From positions 620,001 to 684,000 of the forward strand of contig QRDG01001525.1 of NCBI GenBank assembly GCA_012064385.1: DNA of 64,000 nucleotides, given 5' to 3'. The notes below the pieces were generated by a model, which saw only the letters and a list, made by a program, of their open reading frames with translations, ran no database searches and was not told the DNA's origin. This document shows, piece after piece, positions 42,159 to 54,232 of this stretch. The stretch comes from Puccinellia tenuiflora. Lineage: Eukaryota; Streptophyta; Magnoliopsida; Poales; Poaceae. Position 1 is the stretch's first letter, and each line of letters starts with the position of its first letter. The position numbers and the translations under genes are program-made.

Positions 42159-43094
42159 TCAGTTTGAGTGTACCTCCTTTTTCTCATGAAATATCTCATC
42201 AGTGTTCCAATCATCATAATTCTTTGAGATAGTTCGCAATAGCTCAGTTGCTTCATCAACGGTCCTTTCCCTGAAAACATTACCTGCAATACTATCAAGA
42301 TATGCTATGGTGTTTTCAGTTAGTCCATTGTAAAATATATCAAGTATTTCATTCTCTTTGAGGCCATGGGTAGGACATTTCCTAACCATCTTATCATACC
42401 TCCCCCAAGCTTGGGGTAAATCCTCCTTCTCTTTCTGTGAAAAATTAGTAATCTCAAGAATTAGACCATGAATTTTATTAGCAGGGAAGTACTTATCAAA
42501 GAACATCCACAAACATTCTTCCTTGCTAGTAATACATCCAGGTTCTAAACAAGTATACCAAGTTTTAGCACTTCCTCCCAAAGAAAAAGGAAACAATTTC
42601 AAGAAATGGTAGCGTTGGTTAATTTCACCTTTCCCAATTAACTCAGATAATTCATGCAAATCAGCAACGTGATCGAAAGGAAACTCATCATCTCTCCCAT
42701 AAAACTTAGACTTCTCAACCCTTTCAATGTGTTTAGGATCAATATTAAACTCATAGTCTTTATCATTAACTTTAATAGCTGAACCATTCATTTTATCAGT
42801 AACAGGGAAAAAGTCATCAAGAGGAGAATTTAAGTAGCTAGCAAGTTTATCCATTTCATCATAATCTGGACTCATGAAAGCCTTAATTATAGCATCCTCT
42901 TTCTCAGAAGAAGTTTCCATATCTTCACAATATTCCCTAGCTTCTAGTTCAGATTCCACATTTTTATAAATAGAAGATTCAGGATTCTCAGGTGTTTCAG
43001 TTAACTCAGATATTTCAGGAATTTCAGGTGTTTCAAGTGCCACTTCTTTGTCTATGCTACCACATGTTAAATCACTTCCATTACTAGTAGACAT
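42159..43094 (-). CDS. Athila-like gag
   Basis: ATG at 43094, 311 residues. After an acidic N-terminus it contains the retrotransposon gag core: LKLFPFSLGGSAKTWY near residue 165, FDKYFPANKIHGL, and the pattern AWGRYDKMVRKCPTHGL, followed by FYNGLTENTIAYLDS. This is the capsid-like domain of gypsy elements. No zinc knuckle is in this frame. Confidence 0.9.
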   Translation of the reverse strand: MSTSNGSDLTCGSIDKEVALETPEIPEISELTETPENPESSIYKNVESELEAREYCEDMETSSEKEDAIIKAFMSPDYDEMDKLASYLNSPLDDFFPVTDKMNGSAIKVNDKDYEFNIDPKHIERVEKSKFYGRDDEFPFDHVADLHELSELIGKGEINQRYHFLKLFPFSLGGSAKTWYTCLEPGCITSKEECLWMFFDKYFPANKIHGLILEITNFSQKEKEDLPQAWGRYDKMVRKCPTHGLKENEILDIFYNGLTENTIAYLDSIAGNVFRERTVDEATELLRTISKNYDDWNTDEIFHEKKEVHSN

Positions 43095-43340
43095 TTTAGA
43101 CAATGGTGAACTAGAAACAATTTTTCCTCTTTTCTTAGGAACAACACAGAAGCAACATCAGGTGAAAAGTTTGGCCTACTTGGCAAATTGTTACCTGCAC
43201 GAGTAGTTGAAGGCCTAATTTCCTTCGGAGTGGTCTTTTCCTTTCCCATGGTTAGGAACAAGCAAATGCAGCAAATAAATGATATCAAGTTGTCTTACCA
43301 ATAAAGCTAGGTTCCCCGGCAACGGCGCCAGAAAACGTCT

Positions 43341-44704
43341 TGATGCCCACAAGTATAGGGGATCGATGAAGTCTTCGTTGGGAAGTATTACCCCAAATTT
43401 ATAGTTCGACACAATGGGAACACAAGAATATCAATAAGACTTTAGCAATTGAGGCGTCACTCTCAACCACACCTGTGTATCAATAACTTGCAGCAGTAGT
43501 AGTGATGGCAGTAAAGGATTCAAGCGAGCAGAAATAAAACAGCAGTAGTAACAAGTATTTCCCAGTTTTCACCGGAAAAGTGAAAGTGTAACTCAGAGAT
43601 TAAAAACGTAGGCATGAGGTGACAGCGGGGCGTTGCATGAATGAGATTGATCATATAATAAAGTAAAGCTAGCAATGGGGCTTTTTCTCTAACTCCGATA
43701 TATGTAGGTATGTGTTCCTTAAATAGTTATGCGCACTAACAAAGAGAATTTGCACAACATCTATTACCCTACCTGCCCATTTCATCGGGGCCAACTTGGA
43801 ACTACAGGTAATTAAAGTCTACCCTTTCGTGAAGACCGGGACAATGCATTAACACTCCATGAACACATAGGATCCTCAAACTAGAACATCTCCCCCTTGT
43901 TTTCCCCAAACGTCACTTTTAGGGTCCGCAGGTTCGACATAATAGCAGGTGATACACTTTGCAGGTACATACTAAACTCAATTATATGATGAAGCAAAAA
44001 GGTTCAGTACTGAAATCATGCCACTCAGGCCCTAGTAGCAAGCATCAAACATAGCATAAGTGCATCAACACAATACAAAAGCATCCTCAAGATAAACCCT
44101 AAGATTATCGAGCAACGGGTAGCATTACATGATCAATCTCATCCAATCCCCATCCACCTCACATGCCTACAGCAAACTACTCACACATGGTGATGGTAAG
44201 GGAGCTCATGGTTGATGGAGACGAAGGCGGTGAAGATGGCGGTGAAGACGGCCTCCGGATCCTCCACCAGAGAAGAAATCCTGGATCGATCTGTCCCCCA
44301 AAATGAAGATCGTGATGGTGACGGCGGTGTGTTTCGCGAAAACTCCTCTCCCCCTAGGGCAAGTGTTTTTTCTCATATATCAAGGCATACGTCGAAGACC
44401 GGAGGCAAGACGGTGCCCGAGGCCCATTTGGGAGGGGCCCATGCGGCCAGGTACATGGGCCGCGTGGGGCCACCCCTTTTGGCCCTCTGGCACCCCCTCG
44501 TGTCCATCTTTTGTCCATCTTGCTTCTTTTCCATAAAAAGTGACGTGGTATTTTTCCCCGATTTTATTTCCTGCAAAAATAGCCAGGGGAGAGACTTTGC
44601 TAAAAACAGCGTCAGAAACAACAGTTTTATTCGAATATGGAAGGATCTCGGAGCAAATTATGAGGCAAAGTGCTCGGAAAAGTGGATGCATTTTGGATGC
44701 ATCA
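43341..44704 (-). repeat. 5' LTR (1364 bp)
   Basis: About 20 bp longer than the other LTR owing to an extra GGTGAAGATGGC-like duplication near 44226. Otherwise very similar, with scattered single-base differences. Confidence 0.93.
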
Positions 44705-44855
44705 ATGAGTCAGTGTACAGTTGTTTAGTTGTCATGTTGTGCTCATTAAGTAGTTTGTTGTTGCGGATTAATTAGCCATAGAAATAGGAGAAAAATAGCC
44801 AAGCAGACACTAGAATATGCAATATGGACAAAATGGACAAACAAGATTATCATGA

Positions 44856-46841
44856 GTTGAATGGAGTTCCTCAAATCTTTTGTCTTGTTGAATGGAGTTC
44901 CTGGTAATAAGTTCTTGTGCAAAAGGGGGCCGGGTTAGACAAGGTGACCCACTTTCTCCCTTGTGTTTGTTGGTATTGCTGATTTGCTTCAACAATGATT
45001 AATAATCAGTTCATATTGGGTCACCTGCAAGCTCCTCTGGCAATCCCAAATCATGACTTCCCAGTGATACAATATGAATATGACACTTTGGTGATCATGG
45101 AAGATTGTCATGTCCAAGTCCAACTAGTAAAGGATATTATCTCTATTCTCTGAGTTTGCTAGGGAAACTGGTCTAACTGTCAATTCTCAGAAAACTAGCT
45201 AGTCTGGTACCAATAAAGATGGCCAACTAGCTGCACAATTGGAAAATATCATGGAGTGTCAAGTTGGATCTATGCCTTTTGCTTATTTGGGATTGCCTTT
45301 AGGCACTACAAATCCCACCATTCAAGACATGCATCTTTTTTTTTGAAACAAAGGCAAAAGTTTGCCTTATATATTTCTTGACATGTATCCCTTGGTGGAT
45401 ACAATTGAGAGAAGGCCAAATGCTTGATCGAGGTTTCTCTCTTATGCTGGTCGTCTGAATTATGTTAACTCTACGCTTTATTTATGCCTTGCTAACATTT
45501 TATATGTTCTCCATGAAACTTAAAAAAAAACTCTTGTAAAAGCAGTTGATAGGAGTAGAAGGCATTGTTTATGGGCTAAAGGGGACTGTGACACAGTAAA
45601 TCTCAATCTCTGGCATGGAACACTGTCTATCGACCAAAGAGCAAAGGGGGCTAGGAGTCCTAAACCTGGAAATACAAAATGATGCTCTGCTTTTGAAATA
45701 TATATGGACAAATTTATGAACAAAGCTGATACCATGGGTGGATTTGGTTTGGCACACTCATTATCACGAGAAAGTCCCTCATGCTTCTCCTAAGGCAGGA
45801 TCATTCTGGTGGAAGGATATTTGTGCTTTACACATGCAATATAGGAGAGTGACATCTTGTTCAATGGGAATTGGTAGTTCTGGTCTTCTGTGGAAGGATA
45901 AATGGCTTGGAGAGGAGTTACTTGCTCACATATTTGATAGATTATTCTTTTTTGCCATTAACTAGGACATATCTGTCTCAGATGCTTTTGACATGGATGT
46001 CTTGTCAGATCATTTATTCCTTCCAATGCCCCCTCAAGCATTTCAGGAATTATAGTTGGTGCAGCATGAGCTAGCATGTTTGAAGGAGCAGATCAAAGGG
46101 GAAAGGATCAGTGGATTTATTTGATCAACAATGGAAAGTACACTACCTCAAACTATTATAAATTTCTTTTTTATGGAATCAATTCGGAGGAAATATTCAA
46201 ATGGCTGTGGAAAAGCAAGTGTATTCCTAAGCTAAAAGTTTTTGCATGGCTTATGATTATTGATAGAATTAACACAAGGATATGATGCTCAGGAGACAGT
46301 CACATTTAAACTTTGGGAATCAATGTGGCATGTGCTCTTCGGATCTGTTGAATACAAGGGATCACCTGTTCTTTGAATACAAGGGATCACCTGTTCTTTG
46401 AATGTCAGTTAGCTTCAAGGTGCTGGAATTATGTCAACATTGGCTAGGCTAGAAGGGATACTTTATCCAACACTTTTAAGGAGACTAAAGTTGCCTTCAT
46501 CGGTCCTTGTTTCATGGAGATAATTGCGTGTGCTGAGTCAAATATCTGGAAGGAAAGGAACAACTTCATTTTTGAAAACCAGGACCCGAGCTTTACAAGG
46601 TGGAAGATCCTTCTTAAAAGGGGCATTCAGCTAACGATGCATAGAGTCAAAATCAACCATAAGGAACCTCTTTCCTCTTGGTTGAATAACCTGTAACTTC
46701 CTTTTCTTTTTTTGAGGTTGAATCTCTCAACCTCTTTTCCTTGGCTATGGCTATGTAAATAGTTGGTTTCTCTGTTGTGGTTCTGCTAAATAAATAAAAT
46801 CATACTGTGGGAGCTTCCCCTATGGTCTTCATGGTTAAAAA
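44856..46841 (+). mobile_element. 5'-truncated, decayed LINE
   Basis: Bounded by a 13-bp duplication AAGATTATCATGA (44843-44855 and 46842-46854) and ending in an A-run. The sequence begins inside the RT domain: the GVRQGDPLSP motif lies at about 44928-44960. It runs through the region FWWKDICALHMQYRR (45800s) to a zf-RVT-type segment (pattern FKWLWKSKCIPKLKVFAWLM, 46190-46250) and a C-terminal SNIWKERNNFIFEN (46530-46570). Many stops and indels interrupt it. A TTTTTTTTGAAACAAAGGC-type tail near 45338 may be a nested SINE or LINE end. The first 30 bp are partly duplicated. Confidence 0.88.
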
Positions 46842-46854
46842 AAGATTATCATGA

Positions 46855-48180
46855 TGAGTAGCTACAATGGTAAAGGCAGCGTAAGTCATGAAATGTGTAA
46901 CTTATGCTTTTTCCCCAAATGCAACCTACACATTTTTCCAATATAAGCATGACATTCTAAAAAAAATACAAGTTGCATCTTTTTACCAAAATTATTTTTT
47001 TCCCAAATTAACTTGGTTACCAAGGTATAGATGGACCCTGCTCATTTACCGTGCAAAATAAATCATGCTTGAAAACCAAAAATATAAATATTTCAACAAA
47101 ATTCTTTTGTTGAATCAAATGTTGCCCCAATATGCTAGACTAATTTGAGTTGTTCATCCTAATACTCATATAAAGGAATCTAATATTATTGAAGACAACT
47201 TGTCTTTGGCTAAAAGAACATTGTTCTACTGTCGTAGTGTCGAACAAACACTAAGAGCACAAAATTAGCAAAGTGCAAAAATAGCAAAACATAGTACCGA
47301 TCAAAATAAATTTGACACTCTCAACACAACTCTCACGAAAAAGTATAGGCAGCCATGGGCCAGGGCGACAAACCAACAACGTGTACATAACATAATATAT
47401 GTCATATAATAAATATGTAGTTCCAACGCAAAACAAAAAAATCTAAACGCATGTTCATTACCAAGATCACTATCTATCAAGATGTGGCGACTAAGATCAT
47501 ACCATTGTCGACGAGGTCGATGTAGCGGAATTAGTCGTTGTTTACGTCGACTCCCACAGCTAGGTTTTACCTTCCAGCCGCGAGAGTATCTCCTCGTCAA
47601 AACTACTACGATCCAACGCCGAAGGGTATGACGCCTCCGAGGTATCCACGCATATTGGCGTAGCGTCACCGCCTCGCTAGGTGATCCAGCACCACCACAA
47701 AGCGAGGAACCAACTTGGTGAAATTGAGTCCTTCGGAATATCCCACCACATTGGATATAGAAGGAGAGGTAGACAACGACAGGGCTTCGCCAAGAGAGAG
47801 AGTCACTTGTGCTGGGCAGCGTGCGGGACAGGATGCTGAGCGCCGGGAGTGGGGTGCATGGGCAAGGGGAGGCATGAGGCCAGGGGTTAGAGTGCGACTT
47901 GATAGCCTTGGATTGCTCCTGGTCGTGGCCTTTCTGCCTTATTTGTAGGTTTTGGGGTTAGGCGTCCATAGCTCTCCAGTCGAACTCCTCTAAGGGGAGG
48001 CACTTTCCCTGTAGGAGTCCTACTCTTACTAGGACTTGCCACCACCCCGACGCCTTGCCCCTCCCCAAGTAAGGTGGCCCGCTATGGCTGGGCAGGGGTC
48101 CCTCCGAAATGTTCCGTCACGTTGCACTTTTAGCTAAGTGGTGATCTCTTAATAAGAAAGATAAATACACGTTTCTCTAT
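46855..48180. other. Unassigned spacer
   Basis: AT-rich to about 47450, then GC-richer to 48120. No complete gene. I recognise no family. Confidence 0.4.
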
Positions 48181-48258
48181 TGTAGTCCCTTCCTTCGAAA
48201 ATAAATGTCATTAAAACAGATAAACGGATGTATCTAGCACTGAAATACATATTAACAA

Positions 48259-49311
48259 TGTCGGCACAGTGGAAACCAGGGTACCACGGGCCGGCCTGCC
48301 AGGGCCCACGAGATTCTTCGGATGATTTTCGCTAAGGACCAGGCTCTCTAAGCCTGGCGAGCTTCGCGGGGATTTCTCTCCTCGCGAAGGGTTTTTCTCC
48401 TCGCCAAGGTTTCTTTCCCTTGGCGAGGGATCGCCCCTCGACAAGGCGTCTCCGACGCTGCCCGCAATTCTACTAAGGACCGAGTTGAAAGGCTTGGCGA
48501 GGCTTTTCGCCTCGCGAAGCGCCCTCCTCGTGAAGCCACCTCTGCTCCCGCGGTAGAGCGCACATGGGCTCGGCGCCGGGTGCAGAGTGACGCGCGTGCC
48601 TACGCGCGATGACGACAACGCCGCAGTTGCCGTTTCCATGTATAAAGCAGTCAACAAAGCGGAGCCAAGCAAAGCGGACAACGAGTATTGCCTCTTTGGT
48701 GACAAGGGAACAGTCTGCAGCTACGCTCCAAGGACGACGTCACCGTGGGTCACCTCCCACCTCGGCAAGCGCCAGCCCACTGTCCAGCTGGTCGGTGCCC
48801 CTTTTCAGCTTTGGTGACGCCGTTCCCCTGCCGTGGACCGCGTCCACGAGCTTTACCTTTGTGGTAAACCTCACCTTTACGGTGCACCGTGCCTCCTCCT
48901 TCGTCGCCATGTGGTAGCCCTTCCCGCCCAAATGTTTGGGCAGAAGAGGCCCAGGGCGCCTATAAAAGGAGGAGGAGCACGCCTGTGCAAAGGGTTCCAA
49001 GATTCCAGAGTCCAAACCCTAGATCTAAAGACTAGCAAGTAGCCATTGTTAGCCACCTTGAGCTCGACAAGCTCTCCCCTTGTACTGTATCTCTCCAAGC
49101 AGTGCAATACACCATAGCAGGACGTAGGGGTTTTACCTCCACAAGAGGGCCCTGAACCTGGGTAATACCTTGTGTCAATCTCTGCAGTGTCGTCCGCAGC
49201 GAGCCTGACGAGCACCGTCGCCGGAGCCCGTTGTGGATTGTTTGACTCCGTGTTCAGCCCCTTACACGATACCTTGGAGACACCCCTAGTTCCTGGGGAC
49301 AATCTCCGACA
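48259..49311 (+). mobile_element. Solo LTR (1053 bp)
   Basis: Ends TGTCGG and CCGACA, flanked by AACAA duplications (48254-48258 and 49312-49316). No internal region. A TATAAAA box at about 48961 sets the orientation as plus. The GC-rich first half contains repeated CTCGCGAAG/CTCGCCAAG hairpin motifs. Confidence 0.9.
48961..48967 (+). promoter_or_regulatory. TATA box in solo LTR
   Basis: CCTATAAAAGGAGGAGG context; the probable LTR promoter. Confidence 0.6.
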
Positions 49312-49341
49312 AACAACACTTATTTCCGGACGGAGAGGATA

Positions 49342-49645
49342 CTAGATGTCAGCTCATATCCACATAATTTCTAATTTTAATTTCAAATTGGTGGGCCATA
49401 TTTTTAGGAGCGTGTAAATGTTCAATGTTAGATCTAACATATCCTCTATGAAAAAAATGCAAAACAAAATATGTGTTTATCAACTGCCTTTACACCCTTT
49501 ACACTGTTGGAGAAGAAAATATCTGACTTCCAAGCCCGCCGGCGTCTAGGCTTTTTCTCCACATGTGTTTCCCTCACTTGCATTTTTCTATCTAGACTTA
49601 GAAAAAGTTACAAATAAGCATCACATTTGGATTTGGGTTATCAAT
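49342..49645. other. Spacer before MULE
   Basis: No gene or recognised repeat. Confidence 0.4.
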
Positions 49646-49654
49646 ATCTATTGA

Positions 49655-52600
49655 GAAAATTGCTTCTGTACCACTGACTAACGCGGCAATAGCTTATTTG
49701 CCATCGAACAAAGGACGAGTGCTTATATACCAAGTACAACCAATTTTTAGTGCTCATATGCCATCGCCGTTAGTTCCTCGTCAGGTTGTCTCCGTTTTCC
49801 TGTCAGTATATTTAAAATTTCCACTCTTACCCTCAGTTTAGAATAGGAAAAAGTCAAGTCTAAAAAAAGTCATCAAAGAAAAAAAAACAAAGGATCCAAC
49901 TCACGCAGGAGTGGGTTGCTGAAGATGCTAGACCGGATGCTATTCTAGAGATAGCTTATGACACAGAAAACCCACCAATGCATGTTGGCGCAAAGTACCC
50001 CAATATTGAAGAGTTTAGGCTGGCCATTGCTACATATGCCGTGAAGAAAGAGTTTGAATTTAGGGTTGAAAAAAGTGAACCTGCTCGATTTAGGGCTTAT
50101 TGTCGTCGAGCTCAAAAGACAGGCTGCACATGGAGGATTCATGTTGGAAGATTAGATGATCAACAAACTATGGAGGTATGTTAGTTGCATAATTTATAGT
50201 GTGTTGTTATAAATGTATAATGTGTTGTTACAAATGTAGTTAACTAACAGTAGTTTATTTTCCCCATTGTTTGTTTAATGCAGGTCAAAGTTCATTCGGA
50301 GGAGCACACATGTTCTAGCACAAAGAAAAAAAAGAAACAGAGAAATGCTTCAAAGGCATGGGTATGTGAGAAAGTCATGGACTGGGTAAAATAAGATCCT
50401 AGTGTTCGCCCTATGGAGTTACGGAGGAGGCTAGATGACAAGTACAAGATCAAGATCCATTACACAAAAGTATTCCATGGCAAAGGGCTAGCAATGGCTA
50501 AGTTGTTTGGTGATTGGGATGATTCTTTTGATAAGCTATATGCATGGAAGGCTGAGGTTGAAAAGAGGTCTCCTGGAAGCATAGTTGCAATTGACCACAT
50601 GGAGTATGATCAGAAAAAGTATTTCATTCGGATGTTTGTTGGGCTGAAGCCTCTTTTTGATGGATTCTTGGCTGGTTGCAGACCTTACTTGGGAATAGAC
50701 AGTCCTCATTTGACAGGAAAGTACAGAGGCCAATTAGCTACTGCTTGTGCTATTGATGGGCACAATTGGTTGTACCCTGTAGCATATGGCATTATTGACG
50801 CAGAAACTACTGAAAGTTGGGTATGGTTTATGGAGAAGCTTCGTGAAGGCATTGGCTCTCCCCCTGGTCTAGCTATATGTTCAGATGCAGGAAAAGGAAT
50901 TGACACAACAATTGAACAAGTATTTGGGTATGCAGAACATAGGGAATGCATGCGGCACTTAGTTGTGAACTTCAAGAAAAAAATTCATGGTAAAGTTTTT
51001 GATGATCATTTGTGGCCAGCCGCTTATTCATGGAACCCTCGAGATTTTGACTATCACATGTCAGCCATACAGGAGAAAAAGGCCGCTGCAATAGCATACT
51101 TGAACAAGTACCACAACAGGCTATGGTCAAGGAGCAAATATTCAACCTCCTCAAAAGTGGATTATGTCACAAATAATTTGGCTGAGTGTTTCAACAACTG
51201 GATCCACAAGCACAAAGGTCTAATGTTGTTTCAGCTCGTGGACAATATTAGGAGAAAGATTACAGTTAAGTTTGACAAGAGGAGAAGGGTAGCTAGAAAA
51301 TTTGAGGGTCGACGCATACTTCCAAGTGTCATGAAGGAGTTGAATGACATAAGTAGGGGGCTGGACATTGAATATGAAAGAATTGATGACATGATTGCAG
51401 AGGTCAGTGAGAGTGCTGCGCTAGGAGGCAAGCGCCACATCACCGATCTAGCAAATAGGACATGCACATGTTGTGCATTTCAAATTTCCGGGAATCCTTG
51501 CAAGCATGCTATTAGCTTTATCACTGGAATTAGAGGGGTCACAATAGAAGACTTTGTTGATGACTACTACAGCGTTACCAAGTTCGCTGCAGCCTATGCT
51601 GCTATTCTTCCTGGCCTTACCGACATGTCTCAATGGCCAAGTGTTGACAAAGATTTCTTTTTGAACCCTCCAATCCTTAGGAGAGCCCCTGGGAGGCCAA
51701 AGGTACAGAGGCACAAAAGTGGTGCTGAGAATAGCAAGGGCAAAGGAAAGAAGGGCCAGCAGCAATGTCCAATTTGCAAAGAATTTGGACATAGATGGCA
51801 AAGCTGCAAAAATGCTGCACCTAATGCATTAGAAGCCTATGCTGAAGTAGCAAAGTAGAAAAGGTACTTTTTGTTTCAATATTTCTGTCCCATCTTACTC
51901 TTTCTTGTCTTAATTAACTAATATGTAAAACTCATGTAGAAACAAAAGAAAAATAAACCATTGCCAAAGCTGAAACTGAAACTGCACTAGCTTTGCTTCC
52001 ATGTTCAAATGATGCAATTGAAGACAGTGCTTCCAAGTCGACATCATCGAAGACTACCCCTAAATCTAAAAGGTATGAAAACTGAAATTGCACTAGCTCT
52101 ACTTCCATGTTTCTAAATGATGCAATTCAAGACTATGCTGTCATGTTTCTAAATGAAAACTGAAACTGTAGATCAAAGATCATATGTGCCGCCACTGACA
52201 GCCCTGCAATGAGCACTCGAAGCAAGAAGAGAGATGCTCCTAACAGCCAACCAATGGCCACTCGAAGCAAAAAGAAATTGAAGCTGTGAACTTAGTGTTG
52301 CTGCATGTTTTAGTGGTCAGCAAAAACATGGTCATTTTGCTACTGCTTGTGTGGTCTGCAACAAGAACTTTATGTTGTCAACTTGCTACTGCTTGTATGA
52401 ACTAGCTCTTGTCTTTTGGTTCTTGATGTTTGTGTACTTGCTATTGGTTGTTTCCATATTATGCGAACTTATTACTATTTGTGTTATCTATTGCTGGAAA
52501 TATTGCCACTTGTGTTGCAGAATTGCTGAAAATAGAGGCGAAATGCTGCCAATTTTTTTGTATACATGTTTATAACCGTTGCTTATTTGCCACTGGGGGC

Positions 52601-52766
52601 AGGTTGGTCATTTTGGCCTCTTACCGGAGTGTGGTAACGCTGGAATAACGGACAATGGCAAATAAGCAATAAAATTTGTTTGTGTTCGGTATATAAGAAC
52701 TGAAGCTTTGTTGGATGGCAAATGAGCCATTGCTGAGTTTGTCAGTGGTATAGAAGCCATTGGCTC
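49655..52766 (+). mobile_element. Mutator-like element (MULE)
   Basis: A perfect 9-bp duplication ATATCTATT flanks it (49646-49654 and 52767-52775). Terminal inverted repeats of about 110-130 bp begin GAG, followed by GCTTCTRTACCACTGAC. The TIRs are well kept but not identical. Inside lies a MuDR-type transposase gene. The element is 3112 bp, with a downstream region (51859-52630) holding only a possible extra exon tail. Confidence 0.95.
49911..51858 (+). pseudogene. MuDR-type transposase, N-terminally short, one nonsense codon
   Basis: Coding sequence begins in frame by 49911 (upstream exon or start not found) and runs to 50175, with an intron 50176-50283 (GTATG..GCAG), then 50284-51858. 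A TAA at 50392-50394 is the only stop I see in the second exon. In order: a MuDR DNA-binding domain (YPNIEEFRLAIATYAV ... CRRAQKTGCTWRIHV), the MULE catalytic core with Asp in YLGIDSPHL, Asp in ICSDAGKGI and Glu in NNLAECFNNW, a SWIM zinc finger (CTCCAFQISGNPCKHA) and a C-terminal CCHC knuckle (CPICKEFGHRWQSC). All catalytic residues are present. The transposase acts in the nucleus on the element's TIRs. Confidence 0.93.
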
Positions 52767-52775
52767 ATATCTATT

Positions 52776-52974
52776 TTGGGTTCTTTCAAATTAACTACCA
52801 TTTGTGCCATGAGAACTCATAACTACCAAATTGCGTTTGCCGTTTAGCACCGTGTTAACCTAGCACCAAACATGGTATTAGTTTCGATCCATATTAATTA
52901 TCACTAAATTGGATGTATTTACACATGTTTTAGTGTTAGATAATCCGATTCAGCGACAAATTAATCAATGGACC
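52776..52974. other. Spacer after MULE
   Basis: Nothing recognised. Confidence 0.4.
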
Positions 52975-53680
52975 ATGCTAACTAGGGTACGTGCCCCAGA
53001 TTAGTCTTCCTGGACACACTTCAAAATATGGCAACTCAGCTTTGCATGCATGCAACTTCGTTTTCATGGTTAGCTTTGTCGCGTCGAGATCCTCGAAAGT
53101 AGATCCCATATTGATATATTTGGACAACCTTTTTTCCAACCTTAGTTGCAAGATTATAGTCACTTGGTCACCAGGTATTGGCCACCAGGTTAATATCAAA
53201 TGGTTACCAGGTTTTTTGAACTTCACTACTCGCCAAGATAAGCCTTCTCTAATGTTAATGTGATATTTTCCGTGGTTCGTGTGGATCGAATACTCATTCT
53301 CTGGACATATATAACATCGGTATGAGAAAAAACATGTAAAAACTATCTGGTGACTGTGTGTTATTTGGATGGTAATTGTTAACTGGTAACAAGACAACTA
53401 CATTATAATAACCCGCCAATTAATGACGAGATTTTTTTTTCGTCAAAACAAGATGGGATCTTGTTTTAAAGTACTCGTCAAGATAGAACTAACGGTAAAA
53501 GCGGATCATCAATTCGTTTAACGGTTAAAGAGATAATTAATTTTGAAATTTGAGATTTGAATTTGTTTTCCCTGCATGTGTAAAGTCATTGATTTCTCCG
53601 TCTTTATAGGGCTCGATGCTGTACTAGTAGCCGTATGAGAGTTTTTGGTGGGGCACGTCCTCTAGTAGATTAATGGTTAA
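52975..53680. mobile_element. Foldback-type element, copy B
   Basis: Outer ends carry TAGGGTACGTGCCCC (left) and GGGGCACGTCCTCTAG (right). Inner arms 53050-53130 and 53430-53540 are inverted relatives of each other and of copies A and C (GTAGATCCCATATTGATAT left, GATGGGATCTTG right). The interior repeats GGTCACCAGGT / GGTTACCAGG. Confidence 0.65.
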
Positions 53681-53688
53681 TTAATATA

Positions 53689-54041
53689 GACTAGCACAAT
53701 ACCCGTGCGTTGCAACGGGTGAACAAAAAATAAATCGTTGTCATAAGAAAAATCGATGAATAAAAAATGAAATCTGAACGGGAGGCAATGGTCTTCATGT
53801 TTTTTGAGAATTCTCCACGTGCAGTATATAGCTAACGATAGCTATACAACATTTTGTATCTTCAAGTCTCAAACATGGAGCCAGTCCAGCAGACGACTCA
53901 AAACTTAATCGAGAGTAAGTAAATTTGCTTAATTGTTGATTTGTATTACTCCTTGAGAGATACAATGTATTTAGTACATTTCCATATCGATGTGAACCAT
54001 ATCACAAAGCCTTTGAGAGTTGGCTCTCAGGTTTTTAACTC
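53689..54041. other. Spacer starting with a GTGCGTTGCAACGGG repeat end
   Basis: ATACCCGTGCGTTGCAACGGG-like sequence at 53699 is a widespread grass repeat terminus. I cannot delimit the element. Confidence 0.4.
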
Positions 54042-54232
54042 GATGTAATACTTTGTTTGAAGACTTCTCAATATCAAATATGAAATTTGGAGCCGTGTGG
54101 GTCCTTTAATCAGAAAAAAAATCTGAACCGTATCGTACTATGTAATAATTTGTTTGAAGACTTCTCAATTTCAATATGAAATTTGGAGCCGTGTGGGTCC
54201 TTTAATCGAAAAAAAAATCTGAACCGTATCAT
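54042..54232 (+). repeat. Tandem duplication of about 96 bp
   Basis: 54042-54137 and 54138-54232 are adjacent copies (GTTTGAAGACTTCTCAA ... GAACCGTATC) with a few differences. Confidence 0.88.

Larger units (their letters stand above)
35682..44704 (-). mobile_element. Athila-like gypsy element without RT and integrase
   Basis: Flanked by ATGAG duplications (35677-35681 and 44705-44709). LTRs at 35682-37024 and 43341-44704 share ends TGATGCCC..ATCA. The element is in minus orientation: a PBS reading TGGCGCCGTTGCCGGGGA lies next to the right LTR and a polypurine tract (complement of GCTCCCCCAAG, 37025) next to the left one. The interior holds gag, protease and an Athila-type third ORF, but no RT, RNase H or integrase between protease (40604) and the third ORF (39856). 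It is therefore a deletion derivative that would need helper proteins. Confidence 0.93.
48185..49339. mobile_element. Stowaway MITE split by a solo LTR
   Basis: Left part 48185-48258 (CCTTCCTTCGAAAATAAATG) and right part 49317-49339 (CACTTATTTCCGGACGGAG) are the two ends of a Stowaway-like MITE with TA flanks (48183-48184 and 49340-49341). The solo LTR lies between. Confidence 0.75.
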
